Positions 8,231-15,326 of a DNA stretch of 24,840 nt are shown one piece after another. The translations under genes and the position numbers were made by a program. Each line of letters begins with the position of its first letter. Position 1 is the stretch's first letter. The notes under the pieces are model-generated. The model did not search any database and had not been told where the DNA came from. It worked only from the letters and a program-made list of their open reading frames with translations. This DNA is from Clostridia bacterium (GTDB lineage: Bacteria; Bacillota; Clostridia; Christensenellales; DUVY01). Where the stretch lies: positions 1 through 24,840 of the forward strand of contig BNZQ01000026.1 in assembly GCA_026001225.1 (NCBI GenBank), in the 5' to 3' direction.

Positions 8231-8354
8231 TTTGACGGCGAAGATGCGAATGGACGAGGAACGCGAGAATTTTCGAGAGGAGCGTAGTTCTTCCTACGTG
8301 ACCCGAAAAAATTCAACGCGTGACATAGTATCACGAAGTATATTTACCGTCAAA
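8231..8354. repeat. Palindromic element B, overlapping the asp23 stop codon
   Basis: TTTGACGG (8231-8238) and CCGTCAAA (8347-8354) are perfect 8-bp inverted ends. The interior contains GAGGAGCGTAG and CCTACGTGACCCGA, a hairpin matching the core of element A, plus GTGAC...GTATCAC. The TGA stop of asp23 (8352-8350 on the minus strand) lies inside the right arm. The element occupies about half of the 260-bp gap before fakA. Confidence 0.6.
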
Positions 8355-8700
8355 GCTTTACGCCCACCACGTTGACATTGACCTCGCCGACAATCATGCC
8401 GGTGAACCTCTCGACGCCGTAGCGGACGGATTTCTTCAAGGCTTCGGCGACAGCCTGCAAGGAAACGCTGTACTTCATATCGACCCATAAGTCGATGACG
8501 ATTTTGTCGCCGTTGGTCATGACTTTCACACCCCGCGAATTTTTGTGTTTTTTAAACAACTCGGCCATGTTGTCGGAAAAGCTCTTAGCGACGAGATCGA
8601 CGATCCCGTAGCATTCGAGCGCGCTGTATCCGGCGACTTGGGCGACGGCCTCCTCGGTGATCGAAATCCGACCGTAAGCATTGGTAGTATTGAAAGCCAT
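8350..8700 (-). CDS. yloU: Asp23/Gls24 family protein (YloU-like)
   Basis: This 116-residue protein has the Asp23/Gls24 (DUF322) fold. Signature stretches are YGRISITEEAVAQVAGYSALECYGIVDL, GVKVMTNGDKIVIDLWVDMKYSV and RFTGMIVGEVNVNVVGV. Family members are cytoplasmic or membrane-associated proteins linked to envelope stress; in Bacillus the homologue yloU is immediately upstream of yloV (fakA), as here. I chose ATG 8700 because the protein matches the family from that point, whereas the longer frame starting at 8826 runs through the spoIIIA terminator. A promoter with its -10 ending 7 bp before this ATG suggests a leaderless transcript; no ribosome binding site is seen. Confidence 0.88.
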   Translation of the reverse strand: MAFNTTNAYGRISITEEAVAQVAGYSALECYGIVDLVAKSFSDNMAELFKKHKNSRGVKVMTNGDKIVIDLWVDMKYSVSLQAVAEALKKSVRYGVERFTGMIVGEVNVNVVGVKL

Positions 8701-8707
8701 ACGATAT

Positions 8708-8736
8708 ATTTTACTACAATTTTTCCAAGAATGCAA
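8708..8736 (-). promoter_or_regulatory. Promoter of asp23-fakA(-recG), -10 very close to start codon
   Basis: On the minus strand TTGCAT (8736-8731), a 17-bp spacer and TAAAAT (8713-8708) are followed by 7 bp and then ATG 8700. Initiation at the normal distance from the -10 would fall at or next to the start codon. Confidence 0.6.
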
Positions 8737-8778
8737 GAGGATAAACGAAGTTATCAAAATATAATTGACGGTACGTCC

Positions 8779-8806
8779 AAAAGGACGCCGTTGCCGGCGT
8801 CCTTTT
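8779..8806 (-). terminator. Terminator of the spoIIIA operon
   Basis: AAAAGGACGCCG (8779-8790) and CGGCGTCCTTTT (8795-8806) form a perfect 12-bp stem with a 4-nt loop and a T-run at the end in either direction. It lies about 60 bp after the spoIIIAH stop and about 40 bp before the asp23 promoter, separating the two units. Confidence 0.85.
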
Positions 8807-8865
8807 GATCGTTTCCCCCATAACACATAACGTTTTTCGGCCCGAACGGTTCCGAATAACGGCCG

Positions 8866-9342
8866 TCATTCCACCGGTATGATCTTCACGTACCGCGGTT
8901 CCTTTCCGCTCTCGTTGACGACCGCGTCCAAGATTTGTGTCACCTCGTCCTCGGTCAGCTCGGCCTTCTTGACGATCACGTTGATATTCTCGGTGCCCGC
9001 CGACACAATGCAGTCGGGAAAGCCCTTGGCCAAAATGATCGCTTCGAGCGCCAGCTCTAACTGCATGGTCTTGGTCAGTTGCAGTTTTTGGGCCTCGGCT
9101 TCGGCCTTGGCCTCCGCGCTGCCGGTTTCGCTGTCGATGATCGCGGTCAAATAGGCGATCGTTTGATCGCGCGTCGTCTGCCTGTCGGCGCGGTACGTGG
9201 TAAAGAAATTGCCCGTCTGCGCGCTGCCGCCGCCTTCCGTCGTCTTAGTGCGGTTGCTGAGCAGGACGTTGATATAGCCCGTCACCACAAGCAACACCAC
9301 CATACCCGCCAGAATGAAGATTTTTTTCTTTTTACTTAACAT
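8866..9342 (-). CDS. spoIIIAH: Stage III sporulation protein AH
   Basis: SpoIIIAH sits in the mother-cell membrane and, through its intermembrane domain, pairs with forespore SpoIIQ to form the feeding channel or zipper between the two cells. This 158-residue protein has a short basic N-terminus (MLSKKKK), one membrane segment (about 8-28) and a linker. The rest is an Ala/Glu-rich helix and ring-building domain (about 95-158) of the YscJ/FliF-like type, ending EPRYVKIIPVE. An AGGAGG ribosome binding site lies 9 bp before the ATG. It is the last gene of the operon and is followed by a strong terminator. No SpoIIQ gene is in the window; many Clostridia use a different LytM partner. Confidence 0.9.
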   Translation of the reverse strand: MLSKKKKIFILAGMVVLLVVTGYINVLLSNRTKTTEGGGSAQTGNFFTTYRADRQTTRDQTIAYLTAIIDSETGSAEAKAEAEAQKLQLTKTMQLELALEAIILAKGFPDCIVSAGTENINVIVKKAELTEDEVTQILDAVVNESGKEPRYVKIIPVE

Positions 9343-9410
9343 GTTCTTTGTTCCTCCTGCTTTTATATATATTGCCCGCCGTTTGGGAATATACCTTGCA
9401 TTTTTACCTT

Positions 9411-10055
9411 TTACTTTTTGCCTTCCGACGGGAAAACCTGCACGATCGACGAATCGATATGAAAATACGTCCGCACGGCGTCCAGCAGCGCGAGCCGCAC
9501 CGCCGTGTCGTTCGCGCCCTCGGCGGCCACGATCACGCCGGTGACTTTGGGGTAAATTTCTTTCAAGACAAGGGGAACCTGCGAGCCGCCTTGGTTCAGA
9601 ATGACGGGGCTTTCCGAGGATTGGGAATTTTCGTTCAATTTACCGTCCGCGCCCACGTTGGAGGTTTTGTTGTTGTTCGTGATATACGCGATAACAAGTT
9701 CGGGCGAGCTTTCGAAATTGACCAACGCCTTGACCTTGCCCGCGCCCTTGACTCCGGTTAAGAAGCTTTCCAATTCCCGCTGTACCTTGTCGCGGTATTC
9801 CTCGGCGGTTTGGCTCTGCGCCTCGGCGGTATTTTTTTGGGTTCCGCCGAAATTCAGTGTGGAAAAGTAGATGATCAGCACGACCGCGACCAGCGCGACC
9901 GCGACGGCAAGCTGCAATTTTTTCTTATCCTTGAAGAAAGGCAGCTTGAAGCTTTTAAAGATACTGCTCTTTTTTTCCGGTTTCCCCGTCGGTTTTGCGT
10001 CTTTCTTAACATCATTTTTCAATTCGGACGCCTTGTTGTCGGCTTGCGCGATCAT
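9411..10055 (-). CDS. spoIIIAG: Stage III sporulation protein AG
   Basis: SpoIIIAG forms the large ring of the SpoIIIA-SpoIIQ channel in the intermembrane space. This 214-residue protein has a Lys-rich cytoplasmic N-terminus, one membrane segment at about 48-66 (LAVAVALVAVVLIIYF) and an extracytoplasmic part. The ring-building motif is recognisable in LESFLTGVKGAGKVKALVNFESSPELVIAY and in EIYPKVTGVIVAAEGANDTAVRLALLDAV. I chose ATG 10055 because AAGGAG precedes it and the family match begins there; the longer frame to 10145 reads through a copy of the dispersed hairpin repeat and lacks family similarity. Confidence 0.92.
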   Translation of the reverse strand: MIAQADNKASELKNDVKKDAKPTGKPEKKSSIFKSFKLPFFKDKKKLQLAVAVALVAVVLIIYFSTLNFGGTQKNTAEAQSQTAEEYRDKVQRELESFLTGVKGAGKVKALVNFESSPELVIAYITNNNKTSNVGADGKLNENSQSSESPVILNQGGSQVPLVLKEIYPKVTGVIVAAEGANDTAVRLALLDAVRTYFHIDSSIVQVFPSEGKK

Positions 10056-10075
10056 TTTGTTGCTTCTCCTTATAC

Positions 10076-10110
10076 GAAAGTTTTTTGAAAAGGGCGCGGG
10101 GAAAACTTTT
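10076..10110 (+). repeat. Partial copy of the roughly 53-bp hairpin repeat family (H)
   Basis: This 35-bp segment, in the gap between spoIIIAF and spoIIIAG, matches 17712-17746 with one mismatch and one single-base indel (shared core GGCGCGGGGAAAACTTTT). The second arm of the palindrome is missing here (GTTATTG follows), so this copy is truncated. Confidence 0.7.
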
Positions 10111-10119
10111 GTTATTGAA

Positions 10120-10617
10120 TTATCCGTATGCGATAAGCTTTTCAATGCCTACGTTCAAATACCTTGCCGCCAGCTCTTTCACGTCGCTATAAACCTGTTC
10201 GCGGCTCTTTCCTGCGGGAGAAGTCGTTCCCGCGAGGTTCATATACACGCCGACGATATTCATATCCTCCCTGTAACCGTCGGTCGCCAGCGTAACCGCC
10301 GCGCCGCCGTACCCTGACGCCGCCAGATGTTTTTCCGTTCCCCGCTCTATAATCGCGGCTTTTTCCCTGTAATACGCGTACAAATATGTTTGATCGAGGC
10401 TCACGGCCACCGTTTGATCCCCGCTCCCCAACTCCGCCGAATAATCCCGTTTGAGCAATCCCGGCAGCGGCAACACCACCGCAAGCACGGTGACGATGCC
10501 GAACACGCCGCGCACGACTTTTTGTGTTTTCCCTTCCGGCACAAATAAGTCTACAAAGACGCCCAACGCCGCCGCGCCCGCTATGCTCATGACCCACTTG
10601 GAGAACGCTTCGATCAT
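10120..10617 (-). CDS. spoIIIAF: Stage III sporulation protein AF
   Basis: SpoIIIAF is a membrane component of the mother-cell side of the SpoIIIA complex, with a ring-building-type domain outside the membrane. The 165-residue protein starts MIEAFSKWVMSIAGAAALGVFVDL (first membrane segment, about 8-26). A second follows (VVRGVFGIVTVLAVVLPLPGLL, about 34-55), then a soluble domain ending in SDVKELAARYLNVGIEKLIAYG. Length and the two-segment plus domain layout fit the family. AAGGA precedes the ATG closely. The 204-bp gap to spoIIIAE is unusually long for this operon and holds two palindromic elements. Confidence 0.88.
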   Translation of the reverse strand: MIEAFSKWVMSIAGAAALGVFVDLFVPEGKTQKVVRGVFGIVTVLAVVLPLPGLLKRDYSAELGSGDQTVAVSLDQTYLYAYYREKAAIIERGTEKHLAASGYGGAAVTLATDGYREDMNIVGVYMNLAGTTSPAGKSREQVYSDVKELAARYLNVGIEKLIAYG

Positions 10618-10662
10618 GATCTTCCTTTTTATGTATATTCGCGAGAAATTTTTTTATATTCG

Positions 10663-10715
10663 CGGGAGAACTTTTTTATAAAAAAGTTCTCCCGTATCTT
10701 TTTTCAACAACCTTT
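10663..10715 (-). repeat. Hairpin repeat family H, copy in the spoIIIAE-AF gap
   Basis: 10663-10694 is a perfect 32-bp palindrome with arms CGGGAGAACTTTTTTA and TAAAAAAGTTCTCCCG. On the minus strand it is preceded by the A/T-rich leader AAAGGTTGTTGAAAAAAG, matching the leader of the other family copies. A partial direct repeat of the left arm (ATATTCGCGAGAAATTTTTT) lies beside it at 10636-10660. It could act as an attenuator or an mRNA-stabilising hairpin between spoIIIAE and spoIIIAF. Confidence 0.75.
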
Positions 10716-10735
10716 ACGATCTTCTGCCACGCGGC

Positions 10736-10828
10736 GTTTTAGCGGACGGGCGCGCCGCAGCCCCCCCTACATGACCGCGCCGAAGGAACACACGTAGTTC
10801 CGATCCGGCGATGCCCGTCCGTTAAAAC
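10736..10828. repeat. Palindromic element E, overlapping the spoIIIAE stop codon
   Basis: GTTTTAGCGGACGGGC (10736-10751) pairs with GCCCGTCCGTTAAAAC (10813-10828), 15 of 16 positions. The TAA stop of spoIIIAE lies inside the right arm. The interior has GGAAC...GTTCC and the words CTACATGACC and ACGTAGTTC, which also occur in elements A and B. Confidence 0.6.
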
Positions 10829-12087
10829 ACAATATTCCCCGTCGATACGATCAACATCAGCATAATGAAATACATAAATCCCGTCGCGAGCAACAGGACG
10901 ATCAGCATGGTCAGATTTTTGGCGATCGCACTCAAAAAACCCGCCGTCTTGGGATCGGCGGCGGGCTCGATGATCGCGGCGGTCAAACGCAAACCTAAAA
11001 CAAAGACCGCGATCGCGATAACAGGTTTCATCACGCCGATAAACAGCAACAGCACGCAGGAAAAGCCGACCGCGTTCTTGATCAGAACGGTTCCGGCGGC
11101 CAACAGATTAAAGCCGTCCGAAATGTAGCCGCCGATCAAGGGTACGTAATGACTGATCGCATATTTGGCGGTGCGGATCGAGATGCCGTCGTGCGCTCCC
11201 GCCGTGATCCCTTGAATACTCAAAAAAGCGGTGAACACCGTGAAAACGACGCCGACGATCCACTTGTTCAAGGAAGAAAAGAAGGCCGAGGCTTTTGTCA
11301 GGCGCACCCCGTCCGACAGGCCGCCGACGATATCCAACGCAAGTGTGAACAGGAAAAAAGGCAGAACGACTCCTGTCATCACGCCCGCCACGATTTGCGC
11401 CAAAATCACGGAAGCGGGCTGATAGACCGCCGCCGAAGCGTTCGCTCCAAGAGCGGTGACCAACGTTAAAAGCGCCGGAAAAGCGACGTTCATTTGCGCG
11501 CGCATGGACACCAGCGCGCCGCGCGTCATGATGATCAATTGCGTCACGCCCGTCATCACGAGGACGACGACGACCGACATACAGGCGAATCGGATGATCT
11601 TGCCGGTTCCCTCCGAGCCCGTGGACGCGCGCGCGTTGTACAATATGCCGTACAGTAGCGCGATCGCGACGATCGCGGCCAGAAGCGGGATAAAACCGCG
11701 CAAATTCCCGAACAGCAATTCCAGCGCGGCTGTGAAAAAATTGTCATAGCCCAATTTAAAATCGCCGTTCAGCACCGAACGCACTTTGTCTTTAAAGCTT
11801 GTCCCGCCGAAAAGCTGCGCGTCGGCGGCGGTCAGCTGCCCGATCAAATCGTCCAACTCGCTCAAATTTAAATTGTCAAGCTGTTCCCGAACGGTGTCCT
11901 GCAATTCCTTTTCGGCATCCGCGTTGTCCCCCGCGGCGGCCAAAACGGCGGCGGGACGCAACGCCGTGAGTAGCGCGGCGATCGTCAGAAACAGGAACAG
12001 AAAGATTTTTGCGGGAGAAACCCTTTTATAAAAAGGTTTCTCCTGCGCTCTTTTCCAAAAATTTTTAGCTTTTTTATCTATCCGCAT
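10822..12087 (-). CDS. spoIIIAE: Stage III sporulation protein AE
   Basis: SpoIIIAE is the large polytopic membrane subunit of the SpoIIIA complex, thought to form or gate the inner mother-cell membrane pore. This 421-residue protein has a signal-like hydrophobic segment (about 28-52, IFLFLFLTIAALLTALRPAA), a soluble stretch up to about 110 and then many membrane segments. The family-typical GGYISDGFNLLAAGTVLIKNAVG lies near the C-terminal third. Residues 8-27 (KNFWKRAQEKPFYKRVSPAK) are encoded by a copy of the dispersed hairpin repeat H, so this basic N-terminal extension is probably not ancestral. ATG 12087 is the only plausible start; no ribosome binding site is visible, and it lies 13 bp after the spoIIIAD stop. 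The gene's own stop lies within element E. Confidence 0.93.
   Translation of the reverse strand: MRIDKKAKNFWKRAQEKPFYKRVSPAKIFLFLFLTIAALLTALRPAAVLAAAGDNADAEKELQDTVREQLDNLNLSELDDLIGQLTAADAQLFGGTSFKDKVRSVLNGDFKLGYDNFFTAALELLFGNLRGFIPLLAAIVAIALLYGILYNARASTGSEGTGKIIRFACMSVVVVLVMTGVTQLIIMTRGALVSMRAQMNVAFPALLTLVTALGANASAAVYQPASVILAQIVAGVMTGVVLPFFLFTLALDIVGGLSDGVRLTKASAFFSSLNKWIVGVVFTVFTAFLSIQGITAGAHDGISIRTAKYAISHYVPLIGGYISDGFNLLAAGTVLIKNAVGFSCVLLLFIGVMKPVIAIAVFVLGLRLTAAIIEPAADPKTAGFLSAIAKNLTMLIVLLLATGFMYFIMLMLIVSTGNIVF
12011..12066 (-). repeat. Hairpin repeat family H copy inside the spoIIIAE coding region
   Basis: The imperfect palindrome GCGGGAGAAACCCTTTT / AAAAGGTTTCTCCTGC (two mismatches) with the leader AAATTTTTGGAAAAGAGCGC on the minus strand has the same layout as the other H copies. 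It is translated in frame as residues 8-27 of SpoIIIAE. The mismatches in the arms distinguish it from the two copies with perfect arms (10663-10694 and 17731-17764). Confidence 0.65.
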
Positions 12088-12100
12088 ATTTGGTTTAGCA

Positions 12101-12487
12101 TCAACCGATCAAACTCGTTATGATTTCAAACACGGCTTTTATGATCGGTAAAGCGAGAAACAAAATGATGATTTTTCCGCCGAATACGATCTTATCGCCC
12201 AAACCCCGCGCGCCGGTGTCCTCGGCAAGGCCGGCGGCAAATTCGGTCAGGTATCCCACGCCCAAAATCTTCATGACCGCCGAGATCGCCGCCGCGGGCG
12301 CACCCGTCTTGGTCACCAACTCCGTAAACGTCGTGACAATCGTCATCAGCATATCCGCCACAGTCAAAAAGATGACGATTCCCGCCGCCACGCCGATGAG
12401 AATCGCGATTTCGGGCTTGGATTCCTTTAATAACGTTATCGCGATAGCGGCGGCGATGCCGATTCCGGCTATTTTTACAATCTCCAT
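12101..12487 (-). CDS. spoIIIAD: Stage III sporulation protein AD
   Basis: SpoIIIAD is a small polytopic membrane protein of the SpoIIIA complex. The 128-residue product begins MEIVKIAGIGIAAAIAITLLKESKPEIAILIGVAAG, the typical family N-terminus, and continues with four membrane segments, ending IIKAVFEIITSLIG. I chose ATG 12487 over an in-frame TTG at 12499 because family members normally start MEI. No clear ribosome binding site is seen. The gene lies 17 bp after spoIIIAC and is probably translationally coupled to it. Confidence 0.9.
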   Translation of the reverse strand: MEIVKIAGIGIAAAIAITLLKESKPEIAILIGVAAGIVIFLTVADMLMTIVTTFTELVTKTGAPAAAISAVMKILGVGYLTEFAAGLAEDTGARGLGDKIVFGGKIIILFLALPIIKAVFEIITSLIG

Positions 12488-12504
12488 TTTTATCGGCAAC
12501 AGTT

Positions 12505-12702
12505 TTAGAACACATTGAACAATGAACGAATGGTGCTGAACAACTCGCTGATCATGCTTGCGACCATCAGAATCACGATGATCAGCCCGGCGAGCGTGCA
12601 GAGCGTGGCGATTTCATCCTTGTCCGCTTTTTTCAAAAGCTGATTGACGATCGCCGTGATGATCCCCACCGCCGCGATCTTAAAGATGATATCGATGCCC
12701 AT
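12505..12702 (-). CDS. spoIIIAC: Stage III sporulation protein AC
   Basis: SpoIIIAC is a 65-residue membrane protein with two membrane segments (about 5-22 and 34-54) separated by the conserved KKADKDEIATL loop. Length and sequence match the family closely (MGIDIIFKIAAVGIITAIVN start). It is a predicted core membrane subunit together with SpoIIIAD and SpoIIIAE. It is separated from spoIIIAB by 113 bp that contain an 18-bp-stem hairpin, which is unusual for this normally compact operon. Confidence 0.92.
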   Translation of the reverse strand: MGIDIIFKIAAVGIITAIVNQLLKKADKDEIATLCTLAGLIIVILMVASMISELFSTIRSLFNVF

Positions 12703-12761
12703 ATCAACATTTTATTGTGGACTTGTCCTAAATATGCTTTACGATCGACCGACGCAACTTT

Positions 12762-12811
12762 GAACGGCATAGACGCGCCGCAGCGGGGCAACAGGCGCGT
12801 CTATGCCGTTC
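12762..12811. repeat. Perfect 18-bp inverted repeat in the spoIIIAB-AC gap
   Basis: GAACGGCATAGACGCGCC (12762-12779) and GGCGCGTCTATGCCGTTC (12794-12811) are exact complements around a 14-nt loop (GCAGCGGGGCAACA). There is no T-run, so it does not look like an ordinary terminator. It begins 4 bp after the spoIIIAB stop. An mRNA-processing or protective hairpin, or a mobile palindrome, are possible explanations. Confidence 0.85.
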
Positions 12812-12815
12812 CTCC

Positions 12816-13325
12816 TCAAAACAACAAAAGCACAACCGCTCCCGCGCCGAGCAGGCCCAATTTCCAATACAGCGGCGCATATTTCTTTTTGTCCGCGAGG
12901 GCCTGCTTATGGTATTCGGAAAAGGCGTCCTTGAAGCCGGCCGCAGATTCGAGTTGATTTTCGGCGTCGCTTTTGCCTAAAACGCCGAGAAAAGCGACCG
13001 CGTTGTCGTATTCGGCCGATTTCAAGACGCCGCGCGGCAACACGGCCCGCAAGGTCTCCGCATCGAGCACGCCGTCGCTTTGAGCGATTTCCCCCGCCGC
13101 TTGCAGCTGCGCGGCCAAAAGGCTTTTAAAGGACGCGGAATATTTCTCGAAAATGACCGCCAAAGGCGCGCGCACAAAGCCGATTTCCCCCGCCAAATAG
13201 CCGCAAAACAAAACCAATTCGGAAAAATAGGCCTCCCGTTCCGCGTACCTTTTGGACGCCCGGAATCCGTAATAGCCCGATAGGCCGAATACGCCTATCG
13301 AAATAAGAAGCTTGATATATATCAA
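12816..13325 (-). CDS. spoIIIAB: Stage III sporulation protein AB
   Basis: SpoIIIAB resembles the cytoplasmic or membrane F-type protein of type II secretion and couples the SpoIIIAA ATPase to the channel. This 169-residue protein has a hydrophobic N-terminus (IKLLISIGVFGLSGYYGF), a soluble helical region starting SKRYAEREAYFSELVLFCGYLAGEI, and a C-terminal hydrophobic segment (LYWKLGLLGAGAVVLLLF). These are the expected family features. Its ATG overlaps the spoIIIAA stop by 4 bp (ATGA), indicating translational coupling. Confidence 0.92.
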   Translation of the reverse strand: MIYIKLLISIGVFGLSGYYGFRASKRYAEREAYFSELVLFCGYLAGEIGFVRAPLAVIFEKYSASFKSLLAAQLQAAGEIAQSDGVLDAETLRAVLPRGVLKSAEYDNAVAFLGVLGKSDAENQLESAAGFKDAFSEYHKQALADKKKYAPLYWKLGLLGAGAVVLLLF

Positions 13326-14233
13326 AATATCCTGTTAAGGTTCTCGTCGTACACGCCCTCGCACGTCCCCGGACCGCGCCGGTTGCTCAATACGACAAAG
13401 CGATTGAACAGCCGCCTTTTTAAGACGCTCTCGAACGCGGGCTTTAAATTGAGGTCGAGATGGTCGAAAGCGTGCGTGCTGGCGATGATCTTCACGCCCG
13501 CCGCGATCGCGCCCGCCGCGGCCTCCGCGTCGGCGGCGTTCGCAAGCTCGTCGGTGATAATCACGTCGGGCCGCATCGAACGGACGCCGTACTCGAAGCC
13601 GTAGGCCTTGCCGCAGTTTGTCATGATATCGCTGGTCGGCCCCGTGTCCAATTGCGGAATACCCGCCGACACCGCGGCGATCTCGCTGCGCTCGTCCAAA
13701 ATCAATATATTGGGCGGCGGAACGAGACGCGACAGCTGACAAGCCAAATCGCGCAGCCACGTGGTCTTGCCCGCGCCGGGAGGCGACACGATCAGCGTGT
13801 TGTATATCTGCTTGTCCGCGATATATTTAAAGCAATTCAAGGAACAATTTTTGACCTCGTGCGGAATGCGGATATTGACCGACGTAAAATTCTTGACGGT
13901 CTTGACCGCGCCGCCCTCCGACACCGATTCCCCGCAAATTCCCAAGCGCGCCCCGCCCATAACCGTGATGAAGCTCTGTTTGATTTGCTCGTTGAAAACG
14001 TATAGGGAATGCTCGCTCGCCCGCAGGATCACGCTTTCAATCGCCTTGCGGTCGGGAACAAAGGCGCGCGCCGCTTCGTCCGAAACCCCGTCCGCCGTCA
14101 AATACATGTACCGCCCGCAATAATTGACCATGACTGGCTTGCGAGCCCGCAAGCGGATTTCGTACAGCTTATCGCCGTTGATTTTTTCTTGCAGAACCGA
14201 CAGGATCGGCTCCGACAGGATTTTCTCTAACAC
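13322..14233 (-). CDS. spoIIIAA: Stage III sporulation protein AA, AAA-type ATPase
   Basis: SpoIIIAA is the ATPase of the SpoIIIA complex, related to type II and IV secretion ATPases. This 303-residue protein has a family-type N-terminal domain including MGGARLGICG. Walker A is PPGAGKTT (151-158), Walker B is ILILDERSE (about 176-184), then DTGPTSDIMTNC and MRPDVIITDELA. The GTG start at 14233 follows family alignment (LEKILSEPI..VLQEKI), but no ribosome binding site is seen. A TATAAT (14242-14237 on the minus strand) lies only 3 bp upstream, so the real start could be internal if that box is used. It is the first gene of the operon; the sigma-E-type promoter expected here could not be assigned with confidence. 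Confidence 0.93.
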   Translation of the reverse strand: MLEKILSEPILSVLQEKINGDKLYEIRLRARKPVMVNYCGRYMYLTADGVSDEAARAFVPDRKAIESVILRASEHSLYVFNEQIKQSFITVMGGARLGICGESVSEGGAVKTVKNFTSVNIRIPHEVKNCSLNCFKYIADKQIYNTLIVSPPGAGKTTWLRDLACQLSRLVPPPNILILDERSEIAAVSAGIPQLDTGPTSDIMTNCGKAYGFEYGVRSMRPDVIITDELANAADAEAAAGAIAAGVKIIASTHAFDHLDLNLKPAFESVLKRRLFNRFVVLSNRRGPGTCEGVYDENLNRIF

Positions 14234-14272
14234 GGTATTATAGATATGAAAGGCTTCCGCCGTATAGAAGTC

Positions 14273-14398
14273 GGGAATTCTTCACGCCAACCGGAATGAG
14301 GATATGCGAAACGCATAAAACTGCCTATTGAAATATCCGGAATATCGAAATGTCGGAAAAACGCAAAAGCTGTCATTCCGAGCGCAGCGAAGAATCCC
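14273..14398. repeat. GTCATTCCGAG-type element with inverted ends
   Basis: The segment 14273-14299 (GGGAATTCTTCAC...CCGGAATGA) is an imperfect inverted copy of 14373-14398 (TCATTCCGAGCGCAGCGAAG then AATCCC). Together they bound an element of about 126 bp between the divergent spoIIIAA and the 14440 gene. The sequence class is dispersed in many genomes; a relative lies at 3239-3337. Confidence 0.6.
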
Positions 14399-14439
14399 AA
14401 CCGATTAAAAAAAGAATTTCCGTCAACAATTAATTCAAT

Positions 14440-15255
14440 ATGAACACAATATCCTCGTGGATCGATTTTATTTTGTCGCGCGCCGTTATCTTCGTGTTGG
14501 CGTTTATTTGGATACGGTACTATGCGGATGGGCTTTGGGTCGCCGTATTCGCCGCGTCGGCCGTCACCGCGCTCGTCAGTTTGATCCTCTCTTTGCTCTC
14601 GCGCCGGAAAAAGAAGAAAAAGGATTTGAGCGCAAAGGATATCAAGCACGCCGAAAGCGTGATGACGCAACTGATTTTCATGGAAAATACGCGCGTTTTG
14701 AGTTTTTTCGCCGCTTTCTTAAAAAAACATTACAATTGCATGTCAACAGGCGAATGCGTTTTGGCCGAAACGGGCGCGGAAGCGACACTGATTTTTACCG
14801 CGTTCAAGCACGCTCCCCTGTCGCCCGACGACCTTGCCCGCGTTTATATCGCCGCGCAGAAATATTCGGCCGATAAAATCCTGATCTTTACAAACGGTTG
14901 CGCGCCCGCAACGACGGAAGCGGCGCGGCGTTTACAGAAGCCGCGCGCCATTTTGCAGAACGCCGCCGACACCTATAAATTTCTGAAAGCCTATGAAACC
15001 TTTCCCGAAATCACCGTTCAAGTGGAACCGCCGAAACGCCGCAAAAAATTCAAATTCCTGCTCGCGGCGGCCCTTTCGCGCAAAAACGCAAAAAGCTACC
15101 TTTTCGGCGCGCTCTTTATGGTCGCGGGCAGCTTCTTTATCCCCTACAATCTGTATTACCTGATGAGCGCCAGCGTATTTTTGAGCTTGGCGTTGTTATG
15201 CTGTATCAATTTTAAATTTAAAACCGAATCCGCGGAAACGGAAAAAGTGATTTAA
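14440..15255 (+). CDS. Membrane-anchored unknown protein with a possible nuclease-fold soluble domain
   Basis: This 271-residue protein has two N-terminal membrane segments (about 12-32 and 34-54), a Lys-rich stretch (RRKKKKKDLS), a soluble domain (about 65-195) and two C-terminal membrane segments (about 218-236 and 240-258). The soluble part contains KILIFTNGCAPATTEAARRL followed by RAILQNAADTYKFLKAY. This resembles the core beta-alpha layout of restriction-endonuclease-like (Mrr-type) membrane proteins, but the metal-binding D..ExK signature is not clearly present, so this is a weak analogy. The topology implies the soluble domain is cytoplasmic. ATG 14440 lacks a good ribosome binding site. 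The gene diverges from spoIIIAA and is separated from the next, convergent gene by a hairpin. Confidence 0.65.
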   Translation: MNTISSWIDFILSRAVIFVLAFIWIRYYADGLWVAVFAASAVTALVSLILSLLSRRKKKKKDLSAKDIKHAESVMTQLIFMENTRVLSFFAAFLKKHYNCMSTGECVLAETGAEATLIFTAFKHAPLSPDDLARVYIAAQKYSADKILIFTNGCAPATTEAARRLQKPRAILQNAADTYKFLKAYETFPEITVQVEPPKRRKKFKFLLAAALSRKNAKSYLFGALFMVAGSFFIPYNLYYLMSASVFLSLALLCCINFKFKTESAETEKVI

Positions 15256-15326
15256 GGGGAACGGCCCCGCGGCAAGCCACGAGATAACGCAACGGATTGT
15301 TTCACTTTATCGAAACGGACTTTTGC

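Noticed and set aside
8701..8826. Longer asp23 frame starting at 8826
   Set aside because: It runs through the promoter and the spoIIIA terminator, and the added residues are not Asp23-like.
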